Shown: positions 41,047-47,184 of the stretch, in pieces | How positions within the stretch are numbered: the first letter of the stretch is position 1 | Layout of the letters: each line of letters begins with the position of its first letter | Position numbers and translations under genes: made by a program | DNA from: Xanthomonas vesicatoria ATCC 35937 | GTDB taxonomy: Bacteria; Pseudomonadota; Gammaproteobacteria; Xanthomonadales; Xanthomonadaceae | Reading direction: 5' to 3' | Assembly (NCBI RefSeq): GCF_001908725.1 | Contig: NZ_CP018727.1 | Location: 1 to 47,184, forward strand | DNA length: 47,184 nt | The notes under the pieces: model-generated | What the model was told of the DNA's origin: nothing | The model's database searches: none | The model's input: the letters and a program-made list of their open reading frames with translations, nothing else

Positions 41047-41391
41047 CTAGGCGCCTTCGATCACCGGGGGTGTGCGCACGGGCAGTGCGAAGTCAGCAGC
41101 CAACTGTGCGGCCGCCGCCAAGGGCAGCACGTAGTGCCCCTCGGCCACCACCAGCGCGGCGAGGTCGGCCGACACCGCTGCGGGCGAACACACGAAGACA
41201 TTAAGCGCGGCCACGCCGCGCACGGTGCAATACGCCGGGCCTGACACGTCGCCGACGTGGGGGGCGAGGTGGACACCGAATTGCGGCTCCCCGTTTTCGA
41301 CCTGGTGGCGCACGTGCAGCAGTAGCCCGGCATGGGCGCTGGGATAGCTACCGGTGCGCGCCGGGGCTGCATTAGATCTGGGCTTGTCCAT
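41047..41391 (-). CDS. hypothetical protein behind operator site 5
   Basis: This is a 114-residue, Ala-rich soluble protein starting MDKPRSNAAPARTGSYPS, with AAGGA upstream. The middle has paired short strands (GEPQFGVHLAPHVGDVSGPAYCTVRGVAALNVFVCS). The operator at 41417-41437 lies 26 bases before the ATG, so it belongs to the same regulon as the other operator-led genes. Family unknown. Confidence 0.55.
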   Translation of the reverse strand: MDKPRSNAAPARTGSYPSAHAGLLLHVRHQVENGEPQFGVHLAPHVGDVSGPAYCTVRGVAALNVFVCSPAAVSADLAALVVAEGHYVLPLAAAAQLAADFALPVRTPPVIEGA

Positions 41392-41410
41392 GTTCGGTTC
41401 CTTCGATCAG

Positions 41411-41443
41411 CTCTCGGTGTGCACAACCATTGCACACCGAGAG
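41411..41443. promoter_or_regulatory. plasmid-wide operator in extended palindrome (site 5)
   Basis: The 21-mer (41417-41437) equals site 4 and is extended by CTCTCG and CGAGAG to 13-base arms. On the leftward strand an A/T-rich run lies just before it. Nothing coding is seen in 41444-41609. Confidence 0.65.
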
Positions 41444-41609
41444 CGTAAAAAAAAGCTGCCGCCGCAGCCCTGGGCCTTTATCCGTAGAGGACATTTAAGA
41501 CGAAACAGAAAAAACCTACGGCTACACACCTAGCCAACACATCGATGTAATGGGCCACTTCTTGTTCGTCCACCTGGACCTCCGTTTGGTGATTGCCTAA
41601 GTACATCGG

Positions 41610-41837
41610 TCAGCGGGACTTGTGCGCGATCCAGAGAAGCCCGCCCAGACCGCAAACAACGCCAACCAAGTAAATCAACCATGCGTTGTCGCTGATTGGA
41701 CTGCTAAAAGCCGCATTGGGTGAGGTCGGCTCAAAGGTCGCAAAGCCATAGATGCCCATGCCGACAAGCGCGCAGCTCAGGACCAGGAACACGAAATGGT
41801 GACGGATGGCATACAGAAGCGAGTGGCGCAGTTTCAT
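41610..41837 (-). CDS. small two-helix membrane protein
   Basis: This 75-residue protein starts MKLRHSLLYAIRHHFV, with two hydrophobic segments (about 13-32 and 51-70). The frame is open further upstream, but that part overlaps the 41893 gene end and is Arg-rich. The start is therefore likely at 41837. Function unknown; one of at least six such small membrane proteins here. Confidence 0.5.
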   Translation of the reverse strand: MKLRHSLLYAIRHHFVFLVLSCALVGMGIYGFATFEPTSPNAAFSSPISDNAWLIYLVGVVCGLGGLLWIAHKSR

Positions 41838-41892
41838 TGGAATGACTTCATGAGGGAAGGGAAAACAGCGGCGGCGTGCCGCACTAGGATAA

Positions 41893-42486
41893 TCAAGCGT
41901 AGCTTGACCAGTATTGCGGGCGACCGTCCCACGGGTGGGCGTAGCTGCTGCTGGACAACTTGACGCCATTGCGCGGGTTGACCCGCTTGCGGATCGGCTC
42001 GGCCTTTGTGTACTGGCCTGGCACCGGGATGGCAGTGCCGGACATGTGGCCGGTGTCCTGTCGCTGCTGGACCAGCTCGCGCAGGGTCACGGTGCGATTC
42101 TGCACGGCAACGACTTCGTAAAAATCCACGTTGGTCTGTTCGTAGCCATAGCTAGACACCAGCACCGCCCCCACGGTGAGGGTGTGCGGGCGCTTGGCCT
42201 CGGCGCGGCGCTCGGCCTGGGCGTCGGCCAGCTGCTGCCGGCGGGTGGTGAAGCTGGCAATGTCTTGCTCGGCCGCGGCCTGCGACCGAAACCACGCCCG
42301 GTCAGGCTTCAAGGCCTTGCCGTGGAACTTGGTCACGACGATGCGGCCGGCTTCCTCGGCGATGTAGTAGCGCGAGCCGTCGGCCAAGTCGTGCGGCTGC
42401 TGGGCGTAGCGGGGGCCGGCGATGGCATCGCGTAGCTCGGCACGCTCGGCGGCGGTTAGGGAAGCGGGGTTAGGCAGCTTATGCAT
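41893..42486 (-). CDS. hypothetical plasmid protein
   Basis: This is a 197-residue soluble protein starting MHKLPNPASLTAAERAELRDAI, with AGGA upstream. The N-terminal half has strand-rich YYIAEEAGRIVVTKFHGKALKPDRAWFRSQ, the middle a charged helix, and the C-terminal half VSSYGYEQTNVDFYEVVAVQNRTVTLREL, which reads like a small beta-barrel. It is the last gene of a group starting at 42933 behind operator site 6. Family not recognised. Confidence 0.6.
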   Translation of the reverse strand: MHKLPNPASLTAAERAELRDAIAGPRYAQQPHDLADGSRYYIAEEAGRIVVTKFHGKALKPDRAWFRSQAAAEQDIASFTTRRQQLADAQAERRAEAKRPHTLTVGAVLVSSYGYEQTNVDFYEVVAVQNRTVTLRELVQQRQDTGHMSGTAIPVPGQYTKAEPIRKRVNPRNGVKLSSSSYAHPWDGRPQYWSSYA

Positions 42487-42499
42487 GGTGGTGTCCTGG

Positions 42500-42739
42500 T
42501 CAGTGCTGGGGGGTGGTGGCCAACAACGCAGCGGCGGCGCTGTCGGAGTCGGCCTGTTCGGTCAGTGCGATCGCTTTGCGTGCCAGCTCGTGGGCGCGGA
42601 ACAGGCTGCGTGCACCTCCGGCGGGCAGCTCGCGCAGCTGCTGGGCTTCGCGGCGCAAGCGCGCTGCATGCACCCGACAAGCGCGCTCATGGCGGCGGTG
42701 ATCGGCGATCAGGGCGCGCACGTTGTCGGCGGCGGTCAT
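42500..42739 (-). CDS. hypothetical helical protein
   Basis: This protein has 79 residues, starting MTAADNVRALIADHRRHER. It is Ala/Arg-rich and predicted to be all helical. The ATG overlaps the stop of the 42736-42933 gene (ATGA) and the stop is 13 bases before the next gene, so three genes form one operon. Function unknown. Confidence 0.5.
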   Translation of the reverse strand: MTAADNVRALIADHRRHERACRVHAARLRREAQQLRELPAGGARSLFRAHELARKAIALTEQADSDSAAAALLATTPQH

Positions 42740-42933
42740 GCCGCACCGCCGACACGATCCAGAAGCCGGCAGCGCTCGCACTGAATCGCAGGCAGTGGCA
42801 GCAGCGCAGGGCAGCACAGGCACGGCGTGGACCGCACAAAGTCGGTCAGCTCTGCAAGCACGGCACGGGCTTGGCGCAGACCGGCGTCAACGCTCACGCA
42901 GTGGATCTGCTGGGTGGTCTTGGCCTGGTCCAT
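42736..42933 (-). CDS. small Cys-rich protein, possible zinc binder
   Basis: This is a 65-residue protein starting MDQAKTTQQIHCVSVD, with GAGGAA upstream. The C-terminal CLCCPALLPLPAIQCERC has a CxCC...CxxC pattern fit for one zinc ion. It is the first gene after operator site 6. Role unknown; zinc binding is inferred. Confidence 0.55.
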   Translation of the reverse strand: MDQAKTTQQIHCVSVDAGLRQARAVLAELTDFVRSTPCLCCPALLPLPAIQCERCRLLDRVGGAA

Positions 42934-42961
42934 CGTCAGTTCCTCAAAGTTGCGGCCGATT

Positions 42962-42982
42962 GTGTGCAATACCATTGCACAC
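42962..42982. promoter_or_regulatory. plasmid-wide operator (site 6), perfect palindrome
   Basis: GTGTGCAAT, ACC, ATTGCACAC: nine-base arms pair perfectly. It lies 29 bases before the 42933 start. This is the best match to the consensus. Confidence 0.75.
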
Positions 42983-43002
42983 CATGTGGCAAAAAAAAGG
43001 GG

Positions 43003-43416
<414 letters not shown>

Positions 43417-43440
43417 GTGGCTGTCTCCGGTAGTTGTGTG

Positions 43441-43494
43441 GTGTGCAATGTCTTGGCACACCTTCATAATACCGATTCGCATGCTTGCATGCAA
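43441..43494 (-). promoter_or_regulatory. regulated promoter with plasmid-wide operator (site 7)
   Basis: Read leftward: -35 TTGCAT (43489-43494), 17 bases, -10 TATTAT (43466-43471), then GTGTGCAAT...GGCACAC (43441-43461). It is almost the same as the promoter at 4374-4427 over 80 bases, and GCATGC palindromes lie at 43480-43516. The non-coding stretch 43556-43640 continues the match to 4485-4560. Confidence 0.75.
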
Positions 43495-43773
43495 GCATGC
43501 AAGTTGTCATGCATGCACCTCTATGTTCTGACAGTGGAACATCGCCGCTCGCAGTAAAGCGGGGGGTTGGTGCACCTGGTCGCTCGCGGTGCCTGGTCCC
43601 CGGCCACGCTCTGCCCTGTTCGTGTCCGAAGCTCGATCACGCAACAACGCCGGCATGCCTAACCTGGCCACACACGCCACCATGCAAACCCGCTTTTACG
43701 GGTGGTCGTCGCCGGCAGCGCAGCCCCTTGCCTGCGTGCAACACTGCGTCTATCAACTGGCAAGGCGAGACAC

Positions 43774-43929
43774 ATGCAAGAGCAAGACGTGCCCGATGAC
43801 GAATGCCCCATGTGCGGCGGGGTGGGTGGCTGGCCTGGCCTCACCGAGTGGGTGACGTGCAAGCCCTGCAAGGGCACCGGCAAAAACATGTTGCCGCCGC
43901 CCGATGCTTGGGCGGATCTGGACGACTGA
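43774..43929 (+). CDS. small DnaJ-type zinc-finger-like protein
   Basis: This is a 51-residue protein starting MQEQDVPDDECPMCGGVGG. Two CxxCxGxG motifs (CPMCGGVG and CKPCKGTG) are those of the DnaJ central zinc domain, enough for one zinc site. No J domain is present. A strong terminator follows directly. Similar small proteins occur in plasmid and phage accessory regions; the role is unknown. Confidence 0.65.
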   Translation: MQEQDVPDDECPMCGGVGGWPGLTEWVTCKPCKGTGKNMLPPPDAWADLDD

Positions 43930-43934
43930 GGCAC

Positions 43935-43967
43935 AAAAAAAGCCGCCGGGATCTCCGGCGGCTTTTT
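43935..43967. terminator. bidirectional rho-independent terminator
   Basis: GCCGCCGG, five bases, CCGGCGGC with an A-run before and a T-run after. It separates the rightward gene ending at 43929 from the leftward gene ending at 43998. Confidence 0.9.
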
Positions 43968-43997
43968 ACGGTGTATCGCGCGGTGATGCAGTGTGAT

Positions 43998-44256
43998 CTA
44001 GTCCGGTAGGTTCCAGTTTTCGCCCTCGCCTTTGTCGCGCGGCTCGCGCTTGCGCACGATCAGCGTCACCTCGCCGTCGATGGCCACCGGCACGGTGCGC
44101 AGCTTGAGGGTGTAGCCGCCGCTTCGATGGGGAAAACCACTCGGTTCCGGTCTCGCCGTCGCCTTTGGTGTAGGCGTGAGGCGAGACGACATCGAAGCGG
44201 TCGTGCGTCGTGGTGGGGGTGTTGGCGTTTGCTGCGGTGGAGTCGGATTTAGGCAT
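43998..44256 (-). pseudogene. hypothetical plasmid protein, frameshifted
   Basis: The first frame starts MPKSDSTAANANTP and reads through HAYTKGDGETGTEWF. The likely continuation, PHRSGGYTLKLRTVPVAIDGEVTLIVRKREP to the stop at 43998, is one frame away. The shift lies at TTTTCCCC (about 44128-44140); removing one T joins them. The joined product of about 85 residues looks like a small beta-domain protein. Either a real lesion or a miscalled run length. Confidence 0.55.
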
Positions 44257-44321
44257 CGTCGTCGCGTCCTCGGCGTATGGTTTGGTGCGCGTGCGATAGC
44301 ACGTGCATAGGCGAGGTTAAA

Positions 44322-44342
44322 CCGTGCAATACCATTGCACAC
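44322..44342. promoter_or_regulatory. plasmid-wide operator in a large palindrome (site 8)
   Basis: The core GTGCAAT, ACC, ATTGCAC is perfect. It lies within outer arms GCATAGGCGAGGT and ACCTCGCCTATGC that pair fully over 13 bases, so the DNA could form a cruciform. It is upstream of the frameshifted 43998-44256 gene. Confidence 0.65.
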
Positions 44343-44556
44343 CTCGCCTATGCGTGTGCTGTTGCGGACTGCGACGCAGGCCGCGTGACCTGGTGGCCGT
44401 CCACGCATGCTCCACGGCAAGCGCGTAGCGCTGCCCGTCGCCGTGGGGGATGGGTGTATCCATCCCCAGGCGTCGGGGAAGCGGTGGGGCATGGGTGGGC
44501 GGGCCTGACGGTTGCAGCTCGTCCCCGGCTTGTCCACGGGGGCGGCCAACGGCCGA

Positions 44557-44590
44557 CGCTGACCAGGTGGTGCCGTCCACCTGGTCAGCG
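44557..44590. other. perfect 14-bp stem-loop
   Basis: CGCTGACCAGGTGG, six-base loop, CCACCTGGTCAGCG. A smaller hairpin GGGGATGG/CCATCCCC lies at 44446-44467. No T-run follows. The region 44351-44645 has no convincing gene; several hairpins in a row may mark a replication or transfer site. Confidence 0.55.
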
Positions 44591-44645
44591 CCACGGTGGG
44601 CAAGCGGGGGGCGAACTGCCCGCCTGCGATCAGGCAAACAGCTGC

Positions 44646-44947
44646 TTGATGGAGTCAACCGGCACGTCGTGGTCGCTGTCGGCGTTACGGCCGCCGAGCA
44701 CCAAGCCCTGCAGGTACGCTGGACCCAAGATGTCCAGGCGCTGGAAGGCGTGCGCGCCGAACTGGCGGCAGCGCGGACCGAGTTGGTCGAAGAGCGCCAG
44801 CGCCGGGAACACGCCGAGGCGGACACCTTGCGGGCCACGGTGCGCCTGAGCACGTTGGAACAACTCCTGGCGCAGCTGCGGCCAGCGTACTCCGTTGGCG
44901 AACCCGAAAACGCCATCGCAGCCGGTGCAATGCCGGCAGGTAGGTGA
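44646..44947 (+). pseudogene. coiled-coil gene remnant
   Basis: A rightward frame ends at 44947. Its last 75 codons read as a coiled coil (VQALEGVRAELAAARTEL, then ERQRREHAEADTLRATV and RLSTLEQLLAQL). Upstream the frame turns into unlikely sequence, so the 5' end appears to be lost. It may come from a KfrA-like or other plasmid DNA-binding gene. There is no clear start. Confidence 0.4.
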
Positions 44948-44982
44948 TTAGCTGTTTGGCGGAGGCTAGGGAATCCCCCGCG

Positions 44983-45204
44983 TCAATGCTTCGTCGCCCC
45001 AAACATGCCTTCGGTGAGGCGAAGCAAATCGGAAAGCTCCCCCCCAAACTTGATCCTACAGTCACCGGAGAAGATCAAGATGGGGCTATGCACTTCAAAG
45101 CCGAGCGTGGTGGGTTCGCCCGTAGCGGGTTCACCTGAGCAATATTTATCCCACACCACAGAGCAGCCCACGCCCTCTACGCCTTCATCCCCCGATGCGC
45201 CCAT
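44983..45204 (-). CDS. doubtful small protein
   Basis: A 73-codon leftward frame starts MGASGDEGVEGVGCSVVW and ends FGGELSDLLRLTEGMFGATKH. The C-terminal half (FEVHSPILIFSGDCRIKFGGEL) looks protein-like; the opposite strand in the same place does not. No good ribosome site. It could be a remnant at the border of the imported effector segment. From 45205 to 45312 I see only AT-rich leader sequence. Confidence 0.35.
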   Translation of the reverse strand: MGASGDEGVEGVGCSVVWDKYCSGEPATGEPTTLGFEVHSPILIFSGDCRIKFGGELSDLLRLTEGMFGATKH

Positions 45205-45312
45205 GTCACCCAGCCTGCATGGCTTGGTGGCACTCGGCTCTTTGGGAACGAGGCGGGCTTTTTAATTAGCGTTAGGTATTGCACGACAAATCCAAATTAA
45301 CGGTTAATATAT

Positions 45313-46365
45313 ATGAAGAATTTTATGCGTTCACTTGGCTTTGGTTCTAGCCGCTCTAGCCGTTCTAGTAGCTCAAATTGGAATGAACAGCAAGCTGATA
45401 ATGACGAGCAAACGCCTGCCTCAAGTCCTTCCACGAGCCCTTCCCAAACTAGCTCGGCATTTTCTGGGCTCCCGGAACGCCCACGCAAAAAAGCTATTGC
45501 GCTGGAAGAATCGCTGAATAGTTCAAATAATATTCCTTATGAAATGCGGATGTATGCGGAGGCTGCATTATCTGCCGCGAAGCATGGAAGTTCCGAAGCC
45601 ATAACAAAAGCTGATGTTGAAAATAAATATTATTTAGCACATGCATATAATGAGAGATTTCCAGAGCTCCATCTTAGCTGTCACGACTCTGCCCAATCCT
45701 TTTTTTCCGAATTTATGACTTCTGAAAAGCAGGCTTGGCGATCAATCGTTCGCCTATCTCCTTCGAGCATGCATCATGCGGCGATTGACGTTAGATTTAA
45801 AGATGGGAAGCGTACGATGTTGGTAATTGAGCCAGCACTTGCTTACGGAATGAAAGACGGCGAAATTAAGGTTATGGCCGGCTATGAAACATTAGGGAAG
45901 AATGTTCAGAATTGTCTTGGTGAAAATGGAGACATGGCGGTCATCCAACTGGGTGCGCAGAAGTCTCTTTTTGATTGTGTTATTTTTTCATTGAATATGG
46001 CTCTGTGCGCTTATCAAAAAGACAGCGTTTTTGACAATCTTCACGATTGTTTAAGAAGAAACGTTCGATGCTTTTCGTCCGGGGAGAGGAAGTCCATTCT
46101 GCATAAGAATATAGAGTTCATAGAGGGCGACAAATTTTTGCCGCCCATTTTTTATAAGCATTCACACTCTAGAGGGGTTGTAGGCGAATTCATATCGAAT
46201 CAGCCTGAATATGCTCATAAAAATGTGAGCACAGGACGCACCAACCCAAGTGAAGATCTTTCCGAAAGAGTAGAAAACTTTCGTGTGCGAAGAGGTGACC
46301 TAAGCTATAGCATGTCGATTGAGGCATCTCGATTGAGGAAAATTAGGAAAACTATTGAATCATAA
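45313..46365 (+). CDS. avrBsT: AvrBsT type III effector (YopJ-family acetyltransferase)
   Basis: This is a 350-residue effector injected into plant cells. The N-terminal 50 residues are Ser/Gln/Thr-rich, as usual for a type III secretion signal. The YopJ-type catalytic residues are in place: His154 (SSMHHAAIDV), Glu173 (VIEPAL) and Cys222 (KSLFDCVIFS); Lys282 (FYKHSH), reported as needed for AvrBsT acetyltransferase activity, is present. Full length, no frameshift. The gene is far more AT-rich than its surroundings, showing acquisition by transfer. No good ribosome site or perfect PIP box is seen upstream. Known AvrBsT triggers resistance in some pepper and Arabidopsis lines and suppresses others' defences. 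Confidence 0.95.
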   Translation: MKNFMRSLGFGSSRSSRSSSSNWNEQQADNDEQTPASSPSTSPSQTSSAFSGLPERPRKKAIALEESLNSSNNIPYEMRMYAEAALSAAKHGSSEAITKADVENKYYLAHAYNERFPELHLSCHDSAQSFFSEFMTSEKQAWRSIVRLSPSSMHHAAIDVRFKDGKRTMLVIEPALAYGMKDGEIKVMAGYETLGKNVQNCLGENGDMAVIQLGAQKSLFDCVIFSLNMALCAYQKDSVFDNLHDCLRRNVRCFSSGERKSILHKNIEFIEGDKFLPPIFYKHSHSRGVVGEFISNQPEYAHKNVSTGRTNPSEDLSERVENFRVRRGDLSYSMSIEASRLRKIRKTIES

Positions 46366-46403
46366 TTCGTCGGCATGAATAATTACTTCATGCGCCTGCG
46401 CAA

Positions 46404-46466
46404 GTCAAAGGGTTCAAGTCGAACCACAAGCGTGTTTATCGCATTTACCGCGAGTTGGAGCTGAAT
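46404..46466 (+). pseudogene. IS3-family OrfB fragment
   Basis: Twenty-one codons read VKGFKSNHKRVYRIYRELEL then N. These match the NHKRVYRIYRELEL motif of IS3-family OrfB transposases. The fragment is cut exactly where the TnXax1-like repeat begins (46467). Confidence 0.7.
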
Positions 46467-46556
46467 GAGGGCCGGCAGGGATTCGTGCAAAAAAAAGCCA
46501 AAAGTTGGATAACTTGCTGTTAGTAAAGAATTTTTTACAGATTCCTGCCGGCCATC
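46467..46556 (+). repeat. TnXax1-like terminal repeat, third copy
   Basis: This 90-bp repeat starts GAGGGCCGGCAGGGATTCGT and holds AGCCAAAAGT, then ends in TTTACAGATTCCTGCCGGCC. It has the same orientation as the repeat at 23723. It may be the left end of another cassette running to the right, or a leftover of the element that brought avrBsT. No partner is visible in the window. Confidence 0.8.
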
Positions 46557-46837
46557 AATCCCGGCCGCGTGTACTTCCGAACAGTCCTTGCGTGCTCTGC
46601 TGTGAAGCCGGCGGCATCCGTGTATTACCCACACTGTGACCGACCGGTCTCGCACAGTCGCCGCAAGACAGTTGCAGCGTGCCGAACCTCGAAAGGGACG
46701 AGGTAGCGGACGAGCGATGGAAGCGCCTTTTTATCTGGCAACTTCATGTTTTCACAAAAGAAATTGGATTCTGCGAGTCATTTTTACACGTATGTCGGCT
46801 GAATCCCGGCAGGGCATTCGCATCGGCTGCGACCTGG
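46557..46837. other. region without a recognised gene
   Basis: No convincing gene. At about 46778-46816 TTTTTACACG and AATCCCGGCAGGG occur 11 bases apart, recalling a broken terminal repeat, but the match is weak. Confidence 0.3.
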
Positions 46838-46855
46838 ATGTGCATAGTGCGGTGC

Positions 46856-47184
46856 ATGGGCCAACGTAAAAGACCAGCACTCGCACCGTGGCACTTCGGC
46901 CCACCTGGCATCTGTGACGCGTGCGGCAGCCGGTGCGGCACGATGGACCAGGCCGGTATCGTCTGCTACGTCTGCAAGGCGGGCGTCTTCATGCCACGGG
47001 GATTCTGGCAATTCTCGCCTTGCCCAGCGTGCAAGGGAGCCGACTCGTTCTGCACATGCTGCGAGGGTCGCAGCTGCATCGCCACACCGCGCGAAGACAT
47101 CGACGTTGATGAGCTTGAACGGTTCTGGCAGATAGTCATCAAGCGGGCACTAGAGGACGGCACATCCTTGCCCGCGCCGGTTGC
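46856..47184 (+). CDS. Cys-rich zinc-binding-like protein, cut by window end
   Basis: An open frame from ATG 46856 (MGQRKRPALAPWHFGPPG; ATG 46838 is also in frame) runs to the end of the window without a stop, 109 codons. Cysteine pairs are regular: CDACGSRC, CYVCK, CPACKG, CTCCEG. This gives two or three probable zinc sites, partly like DnaJ-type CxxCxG knuckles. The last part (IDVDELERFWQIVIKRAL) is a charged helix. Function unknown. Confidence 0.5.
   Translation, partial: MGQRKRPALAPWHFGPPGICDACGSRCGTMDQAGIVCYVCKAGVFMPRGFWQFSPCPACKGADSFCTCCEGRSCIATPREDIDVDELERFWQIVIKRALEDGTSLPAPV

Noticed and set aside
41411..41453. Terminator at the extended palindrome
   Set aside because: The A/T run lies on the wrong side for either strand; the sequence fits an operator.
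44277..44849. Long rightward and leftward GC-rich frames
   Set aside because: They overlap hairpins and the operator and have Arg/Pro-rich products typical of shadow frames; only the coiled-coil end at 44646-44947 looks coded.
45115..45134. PIP-box-like TTCGC...TTCAC upstream of avrBsT
   Set aside because: The two halves are only 10 bases apart and the second is imperfect; the HrpX-type PIP box needs TTCGC, 15 bases, TTCGC.
46778..46816. Fourth TnXax1-like repeat
   Set aside because: Only two short blocks match and they are split by 11 unrelated bases.

Overview
The window looks like all or most of a conjugative plasmid from a plant-pathogenic Xanthomonas. The strongest evidence is a 350-codon AvrBsT-type (YopJ-family) type III effector gene at 45313-46365. 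Two RepA genes of the kind seen on Xanthomonas plasmids and TnXax1-like long terminal repeats agree with this. Most of the DNA is GC-rich with Xanthomonas-like codon use; the effector gene is clearly AT-rich. No rRNA, tRNA or CRISPR array was seen.

Layout. 41-7600 holds small hypothetical and membrane-protein genes, an NYN-domain gene, and an intact IS407-type IS3 element (5512-6751, 4-bp target duplication) that has split a membrane-protein gene. 7690-20863 is one long leftward block. It carries topoisomerase III, small accessory genes and a mating-pair-formation cluster in the order trbB-C-D-E-J-K-L-F-G-I, as in Ti plasmids but without a visible trbH. 20948-22870 holds an Xre regulator and replicon 1 (repA, leader peptide, antisense RNA). 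23723-26364 is a transposase-less cassette between TnXax1-like inverted repeats, carrying a frameshifted avidin-like gene and a tannase/feruloyl-esterase-family gene. 27551-35593 has a pRiA4b ORF-3-like gene, the coupling protein TraG, a DUF3363-type relaxase with an internal duplication, a lytic transglycosylase, a TraF peptidase and a DUF2840 gene. 35586-37711 is the maintenance region: a GCATGC-rich centromere-like array, a ribbon-helix-helix parB-like gene, parA and kfrA. 37950-40176 holds a newly recognised 38-codon gene, a candidate small RNA and replicon 2. 40351-44947 holds more plasmid accessory genes. 45313-46556 is avrBsT, followed by an IS3 remnant and a third TnXax1-like repeat. 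A Cys-rich gene runs off the right end.

How it works together. TrbB-L, TraG, the relaxase, the transglycosylase and TraF form a self-transfer system, with TraF probably maturing (perhaps cyclising) the TrbC pilin. Each of the two replicons appears to be controlled by an antisense RNA and a translationally coupled leader peptide. The antisense loops differ, so the replicons may coexist without incompatibility. Many operons seem tied together by a 21-bp palindrome (GTGTGCAAT, three bases, ATTGCACAC) at their promoters. Four of these promoters share one geometry, with the -35 box inside GCATGC repeats like those of the centromere-like array. This suggests that partition and gene regulation on this plasmid use the same DNA sites.

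Caveats. Starts were chosen by eye from ribosome-binding sites. Three genes carry single-base shifts at or next to short homopolymer runs and could be real lesions or sequencing errors. I could not run any search or alignment; family calls rest on recognised motifs.
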